Source: Planctomycetota bacterium (GTDB lineage Bacteria; Planctomycetota; Planctomycetia; Pirellulales; Pirellulaceae). Taken from it: DNA of 44,672 nt. The stretch spans positions 1 to 44,672 of the forward strand of contig CAUJKA010000299.1 of the NCBI GenBank assembly GCA_963204965.1. Direction: 5' to 3'. The notes beneath the pieces were generated by a model. The model had not been told where the DNA came from. It saw nothing but the letters and a program-made list of their open reading frames with translations, and made no database searches. A program made the position numbers and the translations under genes. Shown here piece by piece: positions 17,603 to 28,200 of the stretch. Position 1 is the first letter of the stretch; every line of letters begins with the position of its first letter.

Positions 17603-18307
17603 ATGACCAATTTGCAATCAGCAGTCGTTCTACTTAGTGGCGGTTTAGATTCTGCGACCGTTTTGGCCATCGCTAAAGTCGCCGGATATCAAGTACATGC
17701 CATCAGCTTTCGGTATGGCCAACGACACACCTTCGAACTCTCGCGTGCCAAGCAACTCGCCGAAGCTCAACAAGCCAGCAGCCATGTGATCGTCGACATC
17801 AACCTGGCTCAGTTTGGCGGATCGGCTTTGACTAGTAGCGATATCGCTGTTCCGAAGCATGACAACGTGGATCAAATCGGTTCAACAATTCCAGTGACCT
17901 ACGTGCCAGCTAGAAACACGGTCTTTCTGTCGTTAGCCTTGGCCTTTGCCGAGACACTGGGCGCACGCGATATCTTTATCGGTGTCAACGCGTTGGACTA
18001 CAGCGGCTACCCCGACTGCCGACCAGACTATATTGCCGCGTTTGAGAAGATGGCCAACTTGGCGACCAAAGCTGGCGTTGAAGGTGGCCACATCCGAATT
18101 CACACACCGCTCATCGCGTTAACTAAAGCTCAGATTATCGCGCGTGGTTTGGAGCTTGGCGTAGATTATTCGATGACCAGCAGTTGCTACGACCCCGACC
18201 CGACTACCGGCAATCCATGTCAACGATGCGATGCTTGTCTGTTGAGATTACGGGGCTTCGAGCAAAACGGGATCACAGACCCAGTGACTCTCAACCCGCT
18301 GCGTTAG
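17603..18307 (+). CDS. queC: 7-cyano-7-deazaguanine synthase QueC
   Basis: This 234-residue enzyme makes preQ0 from 7-carboxy-7-deazaguanine, ATP and ammonia, a step toward queuosine. Visible features are the PP-loop [12 protein letters not shown] at the N-terminus, [41 protein letters not shown], and the C-terminal zinc site with four cysteines in SCYDP...[12 protein letters not shown]. The start at 17603 (MTNLQSAV) is chosen by family length; a TTG 36 bases upstream is possible and neither has a strong ribosome-binding site. No other queuosine gene is in the window. Confidence 0.96.
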   Translation: MTNLQSAVVLLSGGLDSATVLAIAKVAGYQVHAISFRYGQRHTFELSRAKQLAEAQQASSHVIVDINLAQFGGSALTSSDIAVPKHDNVDQIGSTIPVTYVPARNTVFLSLALAFAETLGARDIFIGVNALDYSGYPDCRPDYIAAFEKMANLATKAGVEGGHIRIHTPLIALTKAQIIARGLELGVDYSMTSSCYDPDPTTGNPCQRCDACLLRLRGFEQNGITDPVTLNPLR

Positions 18308-18450
18308 TTTTGATGTTGCAGTATTTCTGGGCTTTCGGGCCGAAGGTCCAGCAATTTACCTAGCCCAGCCCATCGGGCCCCATCGGGCTGGGCTAGGTAA
18401 ACGGACAGGCCTTCGGCCTTAAAACCAAAGAATGCAACAGCAAAACTAAC
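18303..18450. repeat. Long inverted repeat, TAGCCCAGCCC family, copy 1
   Basis: The two halves match across about 70 bases. Outer arms are GTTAGTTTTG 18303-18312 with CAAAACTAAC 18441-18450. Inner arms are 18355-18371 with 18385-18401 (17 bp perfect, TTTACCTAGCCCAGCCC). GGCCGAAGG/CCTTCGGCC-like parts lie between. It begins inside the queC stop codon and fills the junction with the convergent peptidase gene. A second copy of the same family lies at 44346-44595. Confidence 0.88.
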
Positions 18451-18493
18451 GCCGTCCCTCGCTAACGCAGCGGGTTGTGAAAGACGCAGCGGG

Positions 18494-19741
18494 TTACGAA
18501 ACTGCGTGCTGCGACCAAAGCCGCAGGACCTCGATGGCGTGTTCTACGGAATAGACCATTTGATCTAACGAGGCGAACTCGAGAACACTATGGATGTTGT
18601 GTTGACCGACTGAGAGATTCGGCGTAGGCAGTCCCATAGCGCTGAACTGAGCCCCATCGGTTCCGCCACGAATCGAGCCCAAGTGCGGTTTGCGACCAAG
18701 TTGTTCATGCGCCATCATCGCAAAGTCAACGACTTGAGGGTGTCGCTTAAGCACATCGGCCATATTGCGATACTGCTGGATGCGATGAATGTTGATCTTC
18801 AATCCAGGCAGTAGTTGTTGCGCCCCGTTTGCCGCGGCTTGCACCATTTCTGCGTATTGATCAAGTTTGCTAGTCTCGAAATCGCGAAGCAGTATGTTCA
18901 CCCTCGCTTCGCCGACCCCGCCGGTGATGTGAAACGGATGAAGAAAGCCCTGCTTGCCGCTCGTGGTCTCGGGAGTGAGATGCTCCCGCGGCAGTTCGGC
19001 GAGTAGCAGACTCAGGCCTCGCACTGCGTTGACCATCTTGCCTAGAGCGATCGCAGGATGAATGTTGTAGCCCGTTACGACCACTTCCAGCATGTCCGCC
19101 GAAAACGTTTCGTTCTCGACTTCACATTCGCCTCCACCATCGAGCGTATAGGCTGCAGTCGCAGCAGCCTTGGCAACGTTCATGTGTTTAGCGCCACGCC
19201 CAATCTCTTCATCGCAAGTGAACAGGACTTTGACTGGCCCGTGCGGAAGATGTGGATTTTCGATTAAGTGTTGTGCGAGTTCCATAATGGCGGCAACGCC
19301 CGCTTTGTCATCTCCGCCCAGCAACGTTCGACCGTCTGTCGTGATCAATGTGTGTCCGTGCAAGTCGTTGAGTGCGGTCGACGATTGTGGACTGATTGAC
19401 TTATCCGCACTTCCGGGCAAACGAATCTCGCCGCCGGCATAGTCTCGGATTACTTGCGGACGGATGTTGTCCGAGGGCGCTTCTGGCGATGTATCGACGT
19501 GGGCGTTGAAGAGAATCGTAGGTACATTAGTGGAAACACTTGCCGGAATCGTGGCCCAAACCAAACCGTATCGATCTTGCTCGACATCCTGAGCTCCCAT
19601 CTTCGTTAGCTCGGCAGCTAACAATCGTCCAAGCTCGAGTTGACCCGGACTGCTTGGGTAATCCTCGGTATTCGGATTTGCGGGAGAAGAGATTTGAACG
19701 TAGCGAAGAAAACGATCCAGTAGCCGCTCGGACTGTATCAT
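18494..19741 (-). CDS. pepT: Peptidase T (tripeptide aminopeptidase)
   Basis: This 415-residue cytoplasmic metallopeptidase of family M20B removes the N-terminal residue from tripeptides. Signature segments include LDRFLRYVQISSPANP, FNAHVDTSPEAP (zinc-binding His and the Asp two residues on), LLGGDDKAGVAAIME (bridging Asp), VLFTCDEEIGRGAKH (catalytic Glu pair), YTLDGGGECEVENE, and the late zinc ligand region GLPTPNLSVGQHNIHS. The ATG at 19741 has AAGG seven bases upstream; the alternative TTG at 19762 adds seven residues and is less likely. The length agrees with the family (about 410). Convergent with queC; the thioredoxin-protease gene lies upstream on the same strand, 79 bases away. Confidence 0.95.
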   Translation of the reverse strand: MIQSERLLDRFLRYVQISSPANPNTEDYPSSPGQLELGRLLAAELTKMGAQDVEQDRYGLVWATIPASVSTNVPTILFNAHVDTSPEAPSDNIRPQVIRDYAGGEIRLPGSADKSISPQSSTALNDLHGHTLITTDGRTLLGGDDKAGVAAIMELAQHLIENPHLPHGPVKVLFTCDEEIGRGAKHMNVAKAAATAAYTLDGGGECEVENETFSADMLEVVVTGYNIHPAIALGKMVNAVRGLSLLLAELPREHLTPETTSGKQGFLHPFHITGGVGEARVNILLRDFETSKLDQYAEMVQAAANGAQQLLPGLKINIHRIQQYRNMADVLKRHPQVVDFAMMAHEQLGRKPHLGSIRGGTDGAQFSAMGLPTPNLSVGQHNIHSVLEFASLDQMVYSVEHAIEVLRLWSQHAVS

Positions 19742-19820
19742 CAGAGAACCTTTAGGGAACAAATGGGCAAATGTTAAGCACTATTATTACCGATTTGCTC
19801 CGGTTTGTGCTCGTGTTCCG

Positions 19821-21569
19821 TTAGCGATTTGTGCTGCGGTTTTGCTGAATGGCTTGTAGTAGTGCCGGACTAGGCTGGTCAATAGTCACCACCTGCTGCT
19901 TACCGTTAGCATCGCGGATAATGCACATAAGCTGTACAGGACCTTGCGTTGACGACTGTTCATTGGTGCGGGCCGGGCCAGGGGAGCCGATAGAACCGGC
20001 GAGGCTGGTGTTTGGATTCATGCCGTTTCGAGCCCCAGGAGCTTGTCGCGAGTCTTCATCCGGCCAACTCGTCTTATCGCCAATTGCCGAAGTTGATGAA
20101 TTGGAAGTCGTGAAGCCAGCTTGCACAACTGGCTGCGACGCATTCAGAGTCTCGCTTCCCGATGCAAACGCTACACCCGAGGCCACTGCATTGTTCGTTG
20201 GTAGATTCGCCAATGAGTTGGCTGCTGTTCGAGAGGGTTGGAACAGGTGAGCGTGATTGACTCGAGCAAGTTGCGTGTAGATGACATCGCCAGCAGCGTA
20301 AATGCCTTCGTTCTCTTCTTTGCAAGCTGCGTTACAGACTCCCATCAATCGTCCTTGATGATCAAACAATCCACCACCGCTACGACCGACTGCGGGTGCG
20401 CCTTCAATCTCAATGTTAGCCGCGCCAATGTATCGATTGATACGAGTGACTTTGGTATCGCGGCGAGTTGGATTGTTGCCGTGATCGCAGCCCCAACTGA
20501 ATACGGGCTGCCCTTGTTGAACAACTTCGCCTTGAGGCAAAATCGGAACGGGTTCGACTTGGACCGGAAGCTGCACCGAAAGCAGCGCAACATCTTCCTT
20601 GTCGGCTTTGAAATCGATTAACTGAGCTACCAAGTTTACTTGTCGCGGTGTACCGGCGAACAGATCCACGGTCAGCTTCGATCCCGGTAACATGTCCCGG
20701 AAAAGGTGACCACAGGTTAGCACTAGTCCTTCGTTGCCATGCACTGCAACAATCGTTCCGGTTCCATGCGCGATCGTATTGGACTCTTCGACCTTGATTC
20801 GGACCGTTGCATCAGCGGCTCGTGCCATCGCAGCTTCTAACGAGATTCCTGGCGATTGGTTTTGTCCTATAGCGTTGTTTTGGAATTGCGATGCAGCGCC
20901 AGGGTTGGACGCTCCGGATAGCGCGGCCACGGGTTGAGCTGGCTGAATTGGTTGTGATTGCTGAGCTGAGGCTTGCGGCGCCAACGAATCGGCGAAGCGA
21001 TTGGGTGTTCGCGGCGAGTTGGCAAGTGGTCGCTCGGCAGAGTTTAGTGTCGAACTTGAGTTGCTACGGCTTTGCGAGGCGTCCGCCAACATCGGAAAGG
21101 CTTCGCCAAGATTGGCTGATCCCGGAGACTGTCCGCGAACGATCGGCTTGTTGGCGGCTGGTTGATTAGCGAAAGTTTGATTGGCAGACTGCTGATTGAA
21201 CGCCGGCCGATTAGCGGGAGTTTGTGTTGCCTGCGCTGCTGGCGTCGACGACTGGTATCTTGCTGCGGCGCGCGAAAATCGCGAGCTGAGCTGTTGATGG
21301 CTGGTCAATCCGACCACGCGATCGACCTCTTTGTCACCGTAAACGACGACTAGCGTTGGCAGGTTCTGGATTTGATACTGCCGCGATAGATTGAGTTCGC
21401 TGGGTGCATCGATCTTTTGAATCTTCCAACCTTCTTGCTGCAACTGCACTAAGGCTGGTTCGAGTTGTCGACAGGGACCACATTGAGCCGATTGAAAGTA
21501 GAGCACAGAACATTCAGTCTGCGCGGTCAAGGCAAGTACGGTAAGTGCGTAGAACAACGAGCTGACCAT
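19821..21569 (-). CDS. Thioredoxin-like domain fused to trypsin-like protease
   Basis: The protein has 582 residues. A short signal peptide (MVSSLFYALTVLALTAQ) leads directly into a thioredoxin-like domain with the redox motif C30-G-P-C33 and LPTLVVVYGDKEVDRVVG. A Gln/Asn/Ala-rich disordered linker of about 130 residues follows. A trypsin-like (S1C-type) domain then shows all three catalytic residues: His288 in LTCGHLF, Asp326 in EDVALLSV and Ser397 in GRSGGGLF. A second disordered Ser/Asn-rich tail ends in a short IRDANGKQQVVTID segment. The start at 21569 has AAAGGA eight bases upstream; the open frame extends to 21773 without support. The likely site is the periplasm. It may combine disulfide handling with proteolytic quality control, an inference from domains only. 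Confidence 0.85.
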   Translation of the reverse strand: MVSSLFYALTVLALTAQTECSVLYFQSAQCGPCRQLEPALVQLQQEGWKIQKIDAPSELNLSRQYQIQNLPTLVVVYGDKEVDRVVGLTSHQQLSSRFSRAAARYQSSTPAAQATQTPANRPAFNQQSANQTFANQPAANKPIVRGQSPGSANLGEAFPMLADASQSRSNSSSTLNSAERPLANSPRTPNRFADSLAPQASAQQSQPIQPAQPVAALSGASNPGAASQFQNNAIGQNQSPGISLEAAMARAADATVRIKVEESNTIAHGTGTIVAVHGNEGLVLTCGHLFRDMLPGSKLTVDLFAGTPRQVNLVAQLIDFKADKEDVALLSVQLPVQVEPVPILPQGEVVQQGQPVFSWGCDHGNNPTRRDTKVTRINRYIGAANIEIEGAPAVGRSGGGLFDHQGRLMGVCNAACKEENEGIYAAGDVIYTQLARVNHAHLFQPSRTAANSLANLPTNNAVASGVAFASGSETLNASQPVVQAGFTTSNSSTSAIGDKTSWPDEDSRQAPGARNGMNPNTSLAGSIGSPGPARTNEQSSTQGPVQLMCIIRDANGKQQVVTIDQPSPALLQAIQQNRSTNR

Positions 21570-21854
21570 TTGAAGAATCCTTTCTCCAGGGGTCAATTTC
21601 AGGGTGAGTCCACAATGCAGCAGCCCTCCTTGGCCGTTGCACATTCGCGACAATTCCAACTGCGGGTAGGAGCGGTCGCTTCGAGCGGGAGTGTCGCAGG
21701 CAGGCAGGTCGCAACGCAAGAGCAAATCAACCTTGAAACCACTGAGCGAAGTTGATATTTTCCGCGACTGCAATCGTGCATCAATCGCCTAGCCATCCAC
21801 GTTGTGTGGTGACTAAGCAAACTTGGATTCCACAAATGGCGGAGTCAAAAACAG

Positions 21855-21980
21855 ATGAGGCGTTTAATGCTACTATTGGCAATCATTGCTCTACTGCACC
21901 AACTCGGCTGCATGTCCAGCAACTCTCCCAAGCAACGCACGCTCAACGAGTGGGGCAAGCTCTCTCGCCCGAAGTTCTAG
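21855..21980 (+). CDS. Very small lipoprotein (41 residues)
   Basis: This short frame encodes a 41-residue peptide starting MRRLMLLLAIIALLHQLGC. Two Arg, a 14-residue hydrophobic core and a lipobox-like QLGC place the lipidated Cys at residue 19. The mature part is only 23 residues, SSNSPKQRTLNEWGKLSRPKF after the Cys-Met, with a basic end. GGAG lies ten bases before the ATG. The composition and the RTLNEW motif recall tiny lipoproteins seen in planctomycetes, but I cannot name a family. It is divergent from the thioredoxin-protease gene, 285 bases away; that gap shows no other gene. Mature peptides this small may be regulators or structural tethers. Confidence 0.6.
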   Translation: MRRLMLLLAIIALLHQLGCMSSNSPKQRTLNEWGKLSRPKF

Positions 21981-22010
21981 GATCGTGGTGATCGTGTAGG
22001 GTGGTGTTGA

Positions 22011-22181
22011 GGTACGAAACCCACCTCAAGCCTCTGAAAACTAATACACCACGAAGGTCACGAAGTTGATCAGAAGAAGTATCTTTCATTACCATAGACG
22101 TATGAATGACGTCGTTTGATTGGTACAGTTGAAGACCTGGCAAAGATGCGAAAATGAAACGAACACGATGGGTTTCGTACC
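22011..22181. repeat. Inverted repeat pair GGTACGAAACCCA / TGGGTTTCGTACC
   Basis: A 13-bp unit at 22011-22023 is exactly reverse-complementary to 22169-22181. Similarity continues outward (TAGGGTGGTGTTGA before the left unit and GCAACCCATCCTA after the right). The left copy is thus a diverged inverted copy of the right. Between them lies a CACCACGAAGGTCACGAAG stretch, another dispersed-repeat form. Junction of two convergent genes. Confidence 0.75.
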
Positions 22182-22233
22182 GCAACCCATCCTATGATTC
22201 GTTGGTTCGATTATCGCTACGCCCAGGAATGCT

Positions 22234-25200
22234 TTATCGCATGCGTCGCACTCGCTGAAGCGTGGGTCGGAGGTGCGTTTCAAAATCTGCGACAAGATAG
22301 TCCACTACATCGACGGCCATATTCGAGACCGCTAGCGCATTCGACTCGCCTTCGCCGCCTGACCGAAGATTGAGTTCATTAATTATCTTCAGCGCGTCGG
22401 CCGGGGAGACACGATTGTCTCCGTTGACATCCAAGTCATAGGGGCTGTCCAGTGACTCGACTAATCTTGATTTCGATGGATCGTTGAGCAGATTGATCAC
22501 TTGTAATGCATCGCTCGGAGTGATGCGAGTGTCTCGATTGACGTCGAGATTGTTCCAAGGATTCTGTTTGGCTGAACGAGCAACTCCCACTTCGGCAATC
22601 GCTTCTGCGGTTCCACCATCGCTGTCGGTAACTCGATAAACAAAGCTAGTCATGCCAAAGAAGCCAACGGCAGCTTGAAAGCTAACTCGCTTGGCATCTA
22701 TCGACACTAATCCTTGGCTGGGATCGGGCGGTTGGACAATCGAGACTTGCAACTGGCTAGCTATGGTTTCTCGATCCGAGTCATTGCCGAGAACATTAAT
22801 GCTTATGGCCTTTGTGCCTACGGTTTCAGATCTATCCCGAAGCGGCGTTGGAGCGGCATTGACCGCGATTGTGAAAACTCGGCTTGTACTTTCTAGCCCA
22901 TCGGACAAAGTCACGGTGATATTCGCAATACCTGCTTGTCCTGATACTGGTTGCCAGAAAAACTGACTGCGGTCTTCGGGCGAACTGTAAACAACAGTTG
23001 GATCAGCGATCAATTGTGGATTATCGCTCGATACTGTAAGGATCAATGGTTGTTGCTCAAAGGCACCAGCCCTGATGAGCGTAACGTCTGTCATCTGGAG
23101 CGGCGAGCCGGCCTGTACTAGCCGGTTCGATGGAGCTTCGAAACTTGGCGCATCGTTCACTGGATTGACGGTTACGGTAAAGCTCTTTTGAATCCGAGCA
23201 TTATCGTCAACCGTGTTGAGATCTTGATCCAGACCGCCGTCTTCTACGATGACGGTGATAACCGATTCTCCATAGAGGTTTGCAGTGGGCTTCCAGGTGA
23301 GTTGCCCCGTGGAACTGCCTGATGAGTAGTTCACTTGTGGATGAGGAATGAGCCCAGGATTGCTGCTAATGCTGGTGATCTTCAGCGGCTGAGCCTCAAT
23401 TCCCACACCGCTTCCGCCAGCGTTGATGCCGGTTAGGAAAGTGGTCTGTTGAATGGCATCTTCATCAACACTCTTATCGGGAACATCTTGAATCTGAGGC
23501 AGATCGTTGACTGGATTGACTGTGATGGTAAACAACCTTTGAGCGGTACCGTTGTCGGCAATCGTCGAAAGATCCTGATCTAAGCCGCCATCTTCGACTG
23601 TGACTGTAATGACAGTCTGCCCAAAGCTGTTCGCGATGGGCAGCCAAATGAGATCCGCCGATGTGTTGGGGCTTGAGTAAACCACCACGGGATCAGAGAT
23701 CAGCAAAGGGTTACTACTCTTGGCAATCACTCGAAGCGGCTGAGTCTCATCATCACCAGCTGCAATTCCTGTGATTTGCGTAACTTGCGCTTCGCTATCC
23801 TCATCGACCATCAAATCGGATGTCGGATTTAGCACAGGCGGGTCGTTAACAGCAGGATTGACCGTGATTGTGAATTGTCGCTGCGCGCGAGCATTGTCAA
23901 CGTCGGTCGACAGGTCACCGTCTAAACCGGCGTCTTCCACAACGACGGTGATGATTGCTTGACCAGCTTGTCGAGCAATCGGCGTCCAATTCAGCCGCCC
24001 GGTTGAATTAGGAGACGCAAAGATTATCTCTGGGTTTGCTATAAGGGTTGGATTATTGCTACTTGCTGAGACTCTCAGCGGCTGAGATTCGCCTCCACCA
24101 GCCAATATCCCAGTCAGATTTGTCGATTGTTGTCCAGCACCTTCCAACACAGTGGCGTTTGCGACGGAATCCAGCAATGGACGGTCGTTCACGGGATTCA
24201 CTGAGACGGTAAAGAACTGTTGGTGAATCGCGTTATCTTGCGTGGTAGAGAGGTTTTTATCAAACCCGCCATCTTCAACAGTAAGAGTGATCACCGATTG
24301 TCCAAACCGATTCGCTAGCGGAGTCCATCTGAGCTGACCCATCGCGTTCGGTGATGTATAGGTGACTAAAGGATTTGCGATCAGAGTCGTGTTGCTGCTA
24401 GAAGCTGTAATCTTCAGAGGCTGAGTTTCCCCGCCGCCCGCCGCGATGCCGCTAAAGCTAGTGGTTTGCTGAGCCGCATCCTCGTCGACGGAGACGTTTG
24501 GAACAGCGTTGATCAGCGGAGCATCATTGACCTCTCGAACGATAAGTTGAAAAGTCATTTGTCGAGTCTGATTGTCAGCTATGGTGCCGAAGTATAGATC
24601 GGGACCACCATCTTCAACGGTCACAGTAATCGTCGCATTGCCGAACTGTTCGGCGCCGGTAGTAAAGCTGATCTCGCCAGTATTCGATGGCGAAACGTAA
24701 TTGACCGTGAGTGGGCCCGTCAGTGAACTGTTCGAAGTCACGGTCATGCGTAGAGGCTGCGCTTCGCTTCCGCCGGCAGTGATGCCGGTGAGCGGTATGG
24801 TTGTCAGGCCAGCATCTTCGTCGATTGTGATGGTACTTACCTGATTGATAGTGGGTTGTAGATTCGACTCGCTATCGACGACGATAACATCGATGGACTC
24901 AACAAGCCGGAGCGGCGAATTGATGTTGTTGGGATCGGAGAGGACTCGAACATTCAGCTTGGTTTGCCGCGAACCGTTGCGATCGGAGTTAGCAGAAAGG
25001 GTGATGCGTTGATAGTTGAGGCCTGGACCCGCTTGAATTGCATTGGCAACACTGGCCAAGCTTGGGTCATCAAAATCGAGAAACAGGCCGACGGTTTGAG
25101 CAACCCAAAGAGCTTCAACGGCTTGCCCTTCGCGCAGGATGACTTGGCGCGTGACAGGAACAGGACCAACTCGACCGTCGTTGCGTAAGACCATGTTGTC

Positions 25201-28200
25201 AAAACTAAAGCCACTCACCTGCTCGAAGTAGTCATCCTGACGTTTGAACCACGCCACCGAACCATCACCAATGGCCGTCGCAATGAGTTGAACGTCTCGA
25301 CCGAGGCTGCTCCAACCTTCACCGCCGAGATAGTCGATATCATCCGGCTTGGTCCATGGAACCGCCTTTTCAGGATCTGTCACAGCTACCAGGAAGGTAT
25401 TGTTTAAGCCATCAGTCACCGAGCTAAACCTTAATCGCTGACGGGGGTCAAGAGTTCCTGGTCCACTGAACCGTTGAATCCTTGTACTGTAGCTTCCCGG
25501 TAGGTCATGGCCAGTCTTAAACACATCCGGCATGAGCGGAAGCAGACTGAGGTTGTGCGGACTGTCCCAAGATTCATTCAAACGAAACTGGTTGTACAGA
25601 ACTTCTTGCTCGATATACGGCAAAATGGCTACGCGCCAGCTCAGCCCGATACTTCCAGTCGGCAAAATAGAGACATCCCTAATAAAATCATTAGGTAGGA
25701 ATTTACGAGCTGATTCATAATTGTGTACGGCCAAACCGATCTGCTTGAGTTGATTACTCAAATGCCATCGTGAGCCAATTCTTGGATCACCAATCGCGAG
25801 TTGGTAGCTGGGCCATCCACTGTCACCACCGTTTGTCGTGGCTAGTCCCAGAATCACATCGTTCGAAACGCCGTTCCAAATTGATCGGACCGCGCCATCC
25901 GCCATAGCCACTCGCATTTGGCCTTCAGGTAGCGTCCCCAGATTAGCCCAAATATCAGTGCTTGGTAAAACTAGCACATCCGGCTTTGTCCAAGGCACAG
26001 ACAGGTCCTTGCCAGCTTCCACAAACAATATCGAATTGGTCACTCCATCCGTAAACTGCGAAAAACGAGGCCCCTGCGTGGTGAGCCCCGAAGCATAAGC
26101 CATTTGCGTGCCACCCAAGAGCCGATAACTGCTATCGGTTGTATCGGGGCTATCTCCCAGTGCGCGGAAAATGTCCGGCATGTCATCCAATAGTGCTAAG
26201 TTCGTCGCACTATTCCACGGCTCATCAAAACGGAATTGATTGTAGAGCGTGTATTGCTCCAGATAGGGAAGTAAACTCACTCGCCAGCTTAGATTAACGC
26301 CAGCCGGTGGCAGTCGTTTGTAAGCACTCTCGTAGTTGTGAAACGCTAAGGCTAACTTCTTGATCTGATTCGCTTGATAGGCTTCGCCATAAACGATCGG
26401 ATCACCAGGGAAATCTGCACGCAATTTGGCTTTACGCGTTTCCGTGGCTGGATCGAGATAAACACCGTCATTAATTTGGGACAATGCAGAAAACTTAGCA
26501 GCCCCAATATCGGTCGGTAGGGCGCGAACTTGGCCATCCGCAAAGACTGCATTGAAGTAGTTGCCAACATTTCCGAGCGTCGCCAATGGATCGTTCGCAT
26601 CGAAGGGCAATTCATCGGGCTTTGTCCATGGTACCGCCTTATCTGCACCCGTCTGCACGACCAGAAGTGTATTGGAAGTTCCGTCGGTGACTTGATTCAA
26701 CCGAGTTCTGTTGCCAGCCGCATTAACATTATTCAAGAAAAAGCGACCTGTTCCAGGATAGGTAGAATCGGCGATTACCTGATAGCGTGTTAGTGACGTG
26801 TTCAGCCCATCACTAGCGCTGCGGAACACATCTGGCATTTGATCGAGCAATGGCAAGTTATTAGCGCTGTTCCATGGTTCATCGAGTTTGAACTTGTTGT
26901 AAAGCTCCATAGTTGCAATTCCCGTCAACATAGGCAGCATCAACACTCGCCAACTCAAGAAGGGACGTCCATTCGCATCGAGCGGAAGTGCTGAGTTGTA
27001 AAACACTCGTTGATACGTACTCTCAAAATTGTGTACATTGAGGCCTATCTGTTTAAGTCGCTCTTGGTCTCGAAGAAATTCGTTCGCATAGACTTTCTGA
27101 TTGTTGAAGCTTCGGAATCTCTGGTTCGCGCCACTGCGAACATCGTAACTAAAGAAGTAGGCTTCGGTGGAGTTCGGCTTGGGGGTGAATCGATAGGACC
27201 CATCGGGCATGATTCGACTCGCACCATTCGTAGTGGTGACTTTGTCAACAAAGAGGTAGGCAGGCCCAATAGCGTTTACTAATCCTGGAGATCGTAATTG
27301 GTCGACGATAAGCTCTTGATTCATAACCGCCGCTATGCTGCCGATTGGATAGAGTTCCGCCTCTAGCTCATGAGCTATCGACGCCTGCAATGTGGGATTA
27401 CTATCAAGGTTTCCGCCAAGTAACTTAATAAAGCCCTGCTCGGTGGCCGAACTTCCATCGACTAGCTGAACGGTGTAGCTAAAGTAGTCTGAACCAATCT
27501 GAAAATCGGAACTCTGATACCGCAATCGCGTCCTTCCGTCGGCTCCAGCCACGATCTGTATCGAACCATAAACGGGCTGCGTCACTGAAGTAATCTGCGA
27601 GGCGAATTCATCATTGGCCATCACGTCTAGTACCGCCGAGCGACGGTTTGCATTTGGAATAGCCACTTGCGGCGGAACGTCCTGTCCGATCTTCATCCGA
27701 ATCGCCACATTCTCATCGACGCTAAGGCTATTCAGATTGGTTGACGCGGCCAATCGAATGAACTGAGTCCCCGGCGGAAAGGCACTCGCTGTGGGTGTGC
27801 CTTGTTGCCACAATCCCGACACAGTCACGGCCTTTAAACTTCGCAGCGGCGATTGAAACTGCAAGGCCGGAATCAGCGAATCACTGTCGACCGCATTTCG
27901 AATGGCTGTACCAACGGCTAATGCAGGACCACTCCACGGCACTGGTAAAGTAATGGTGTTGCCAACGATACCGCCGGGATTCCACAGACCGTTGATGCTG
28001 TCGCGTGCTACGTTGCGGGTGTAGGTATAGTCGGAATAAGTCGTTCCTTGGTCATCTGTGTAGCCGTACCAAGCCAGCGATCGGTTGCGAGGGTCTAAAG
28101 AGTCGGCCGCCCAACCCGCTGTGGACTGAACTTGAATCACTGTATCGCCTGGATTGAGTGGGCTTGTTAGGCGAGTATCCGCGGCGTTGCCATAACGCTG

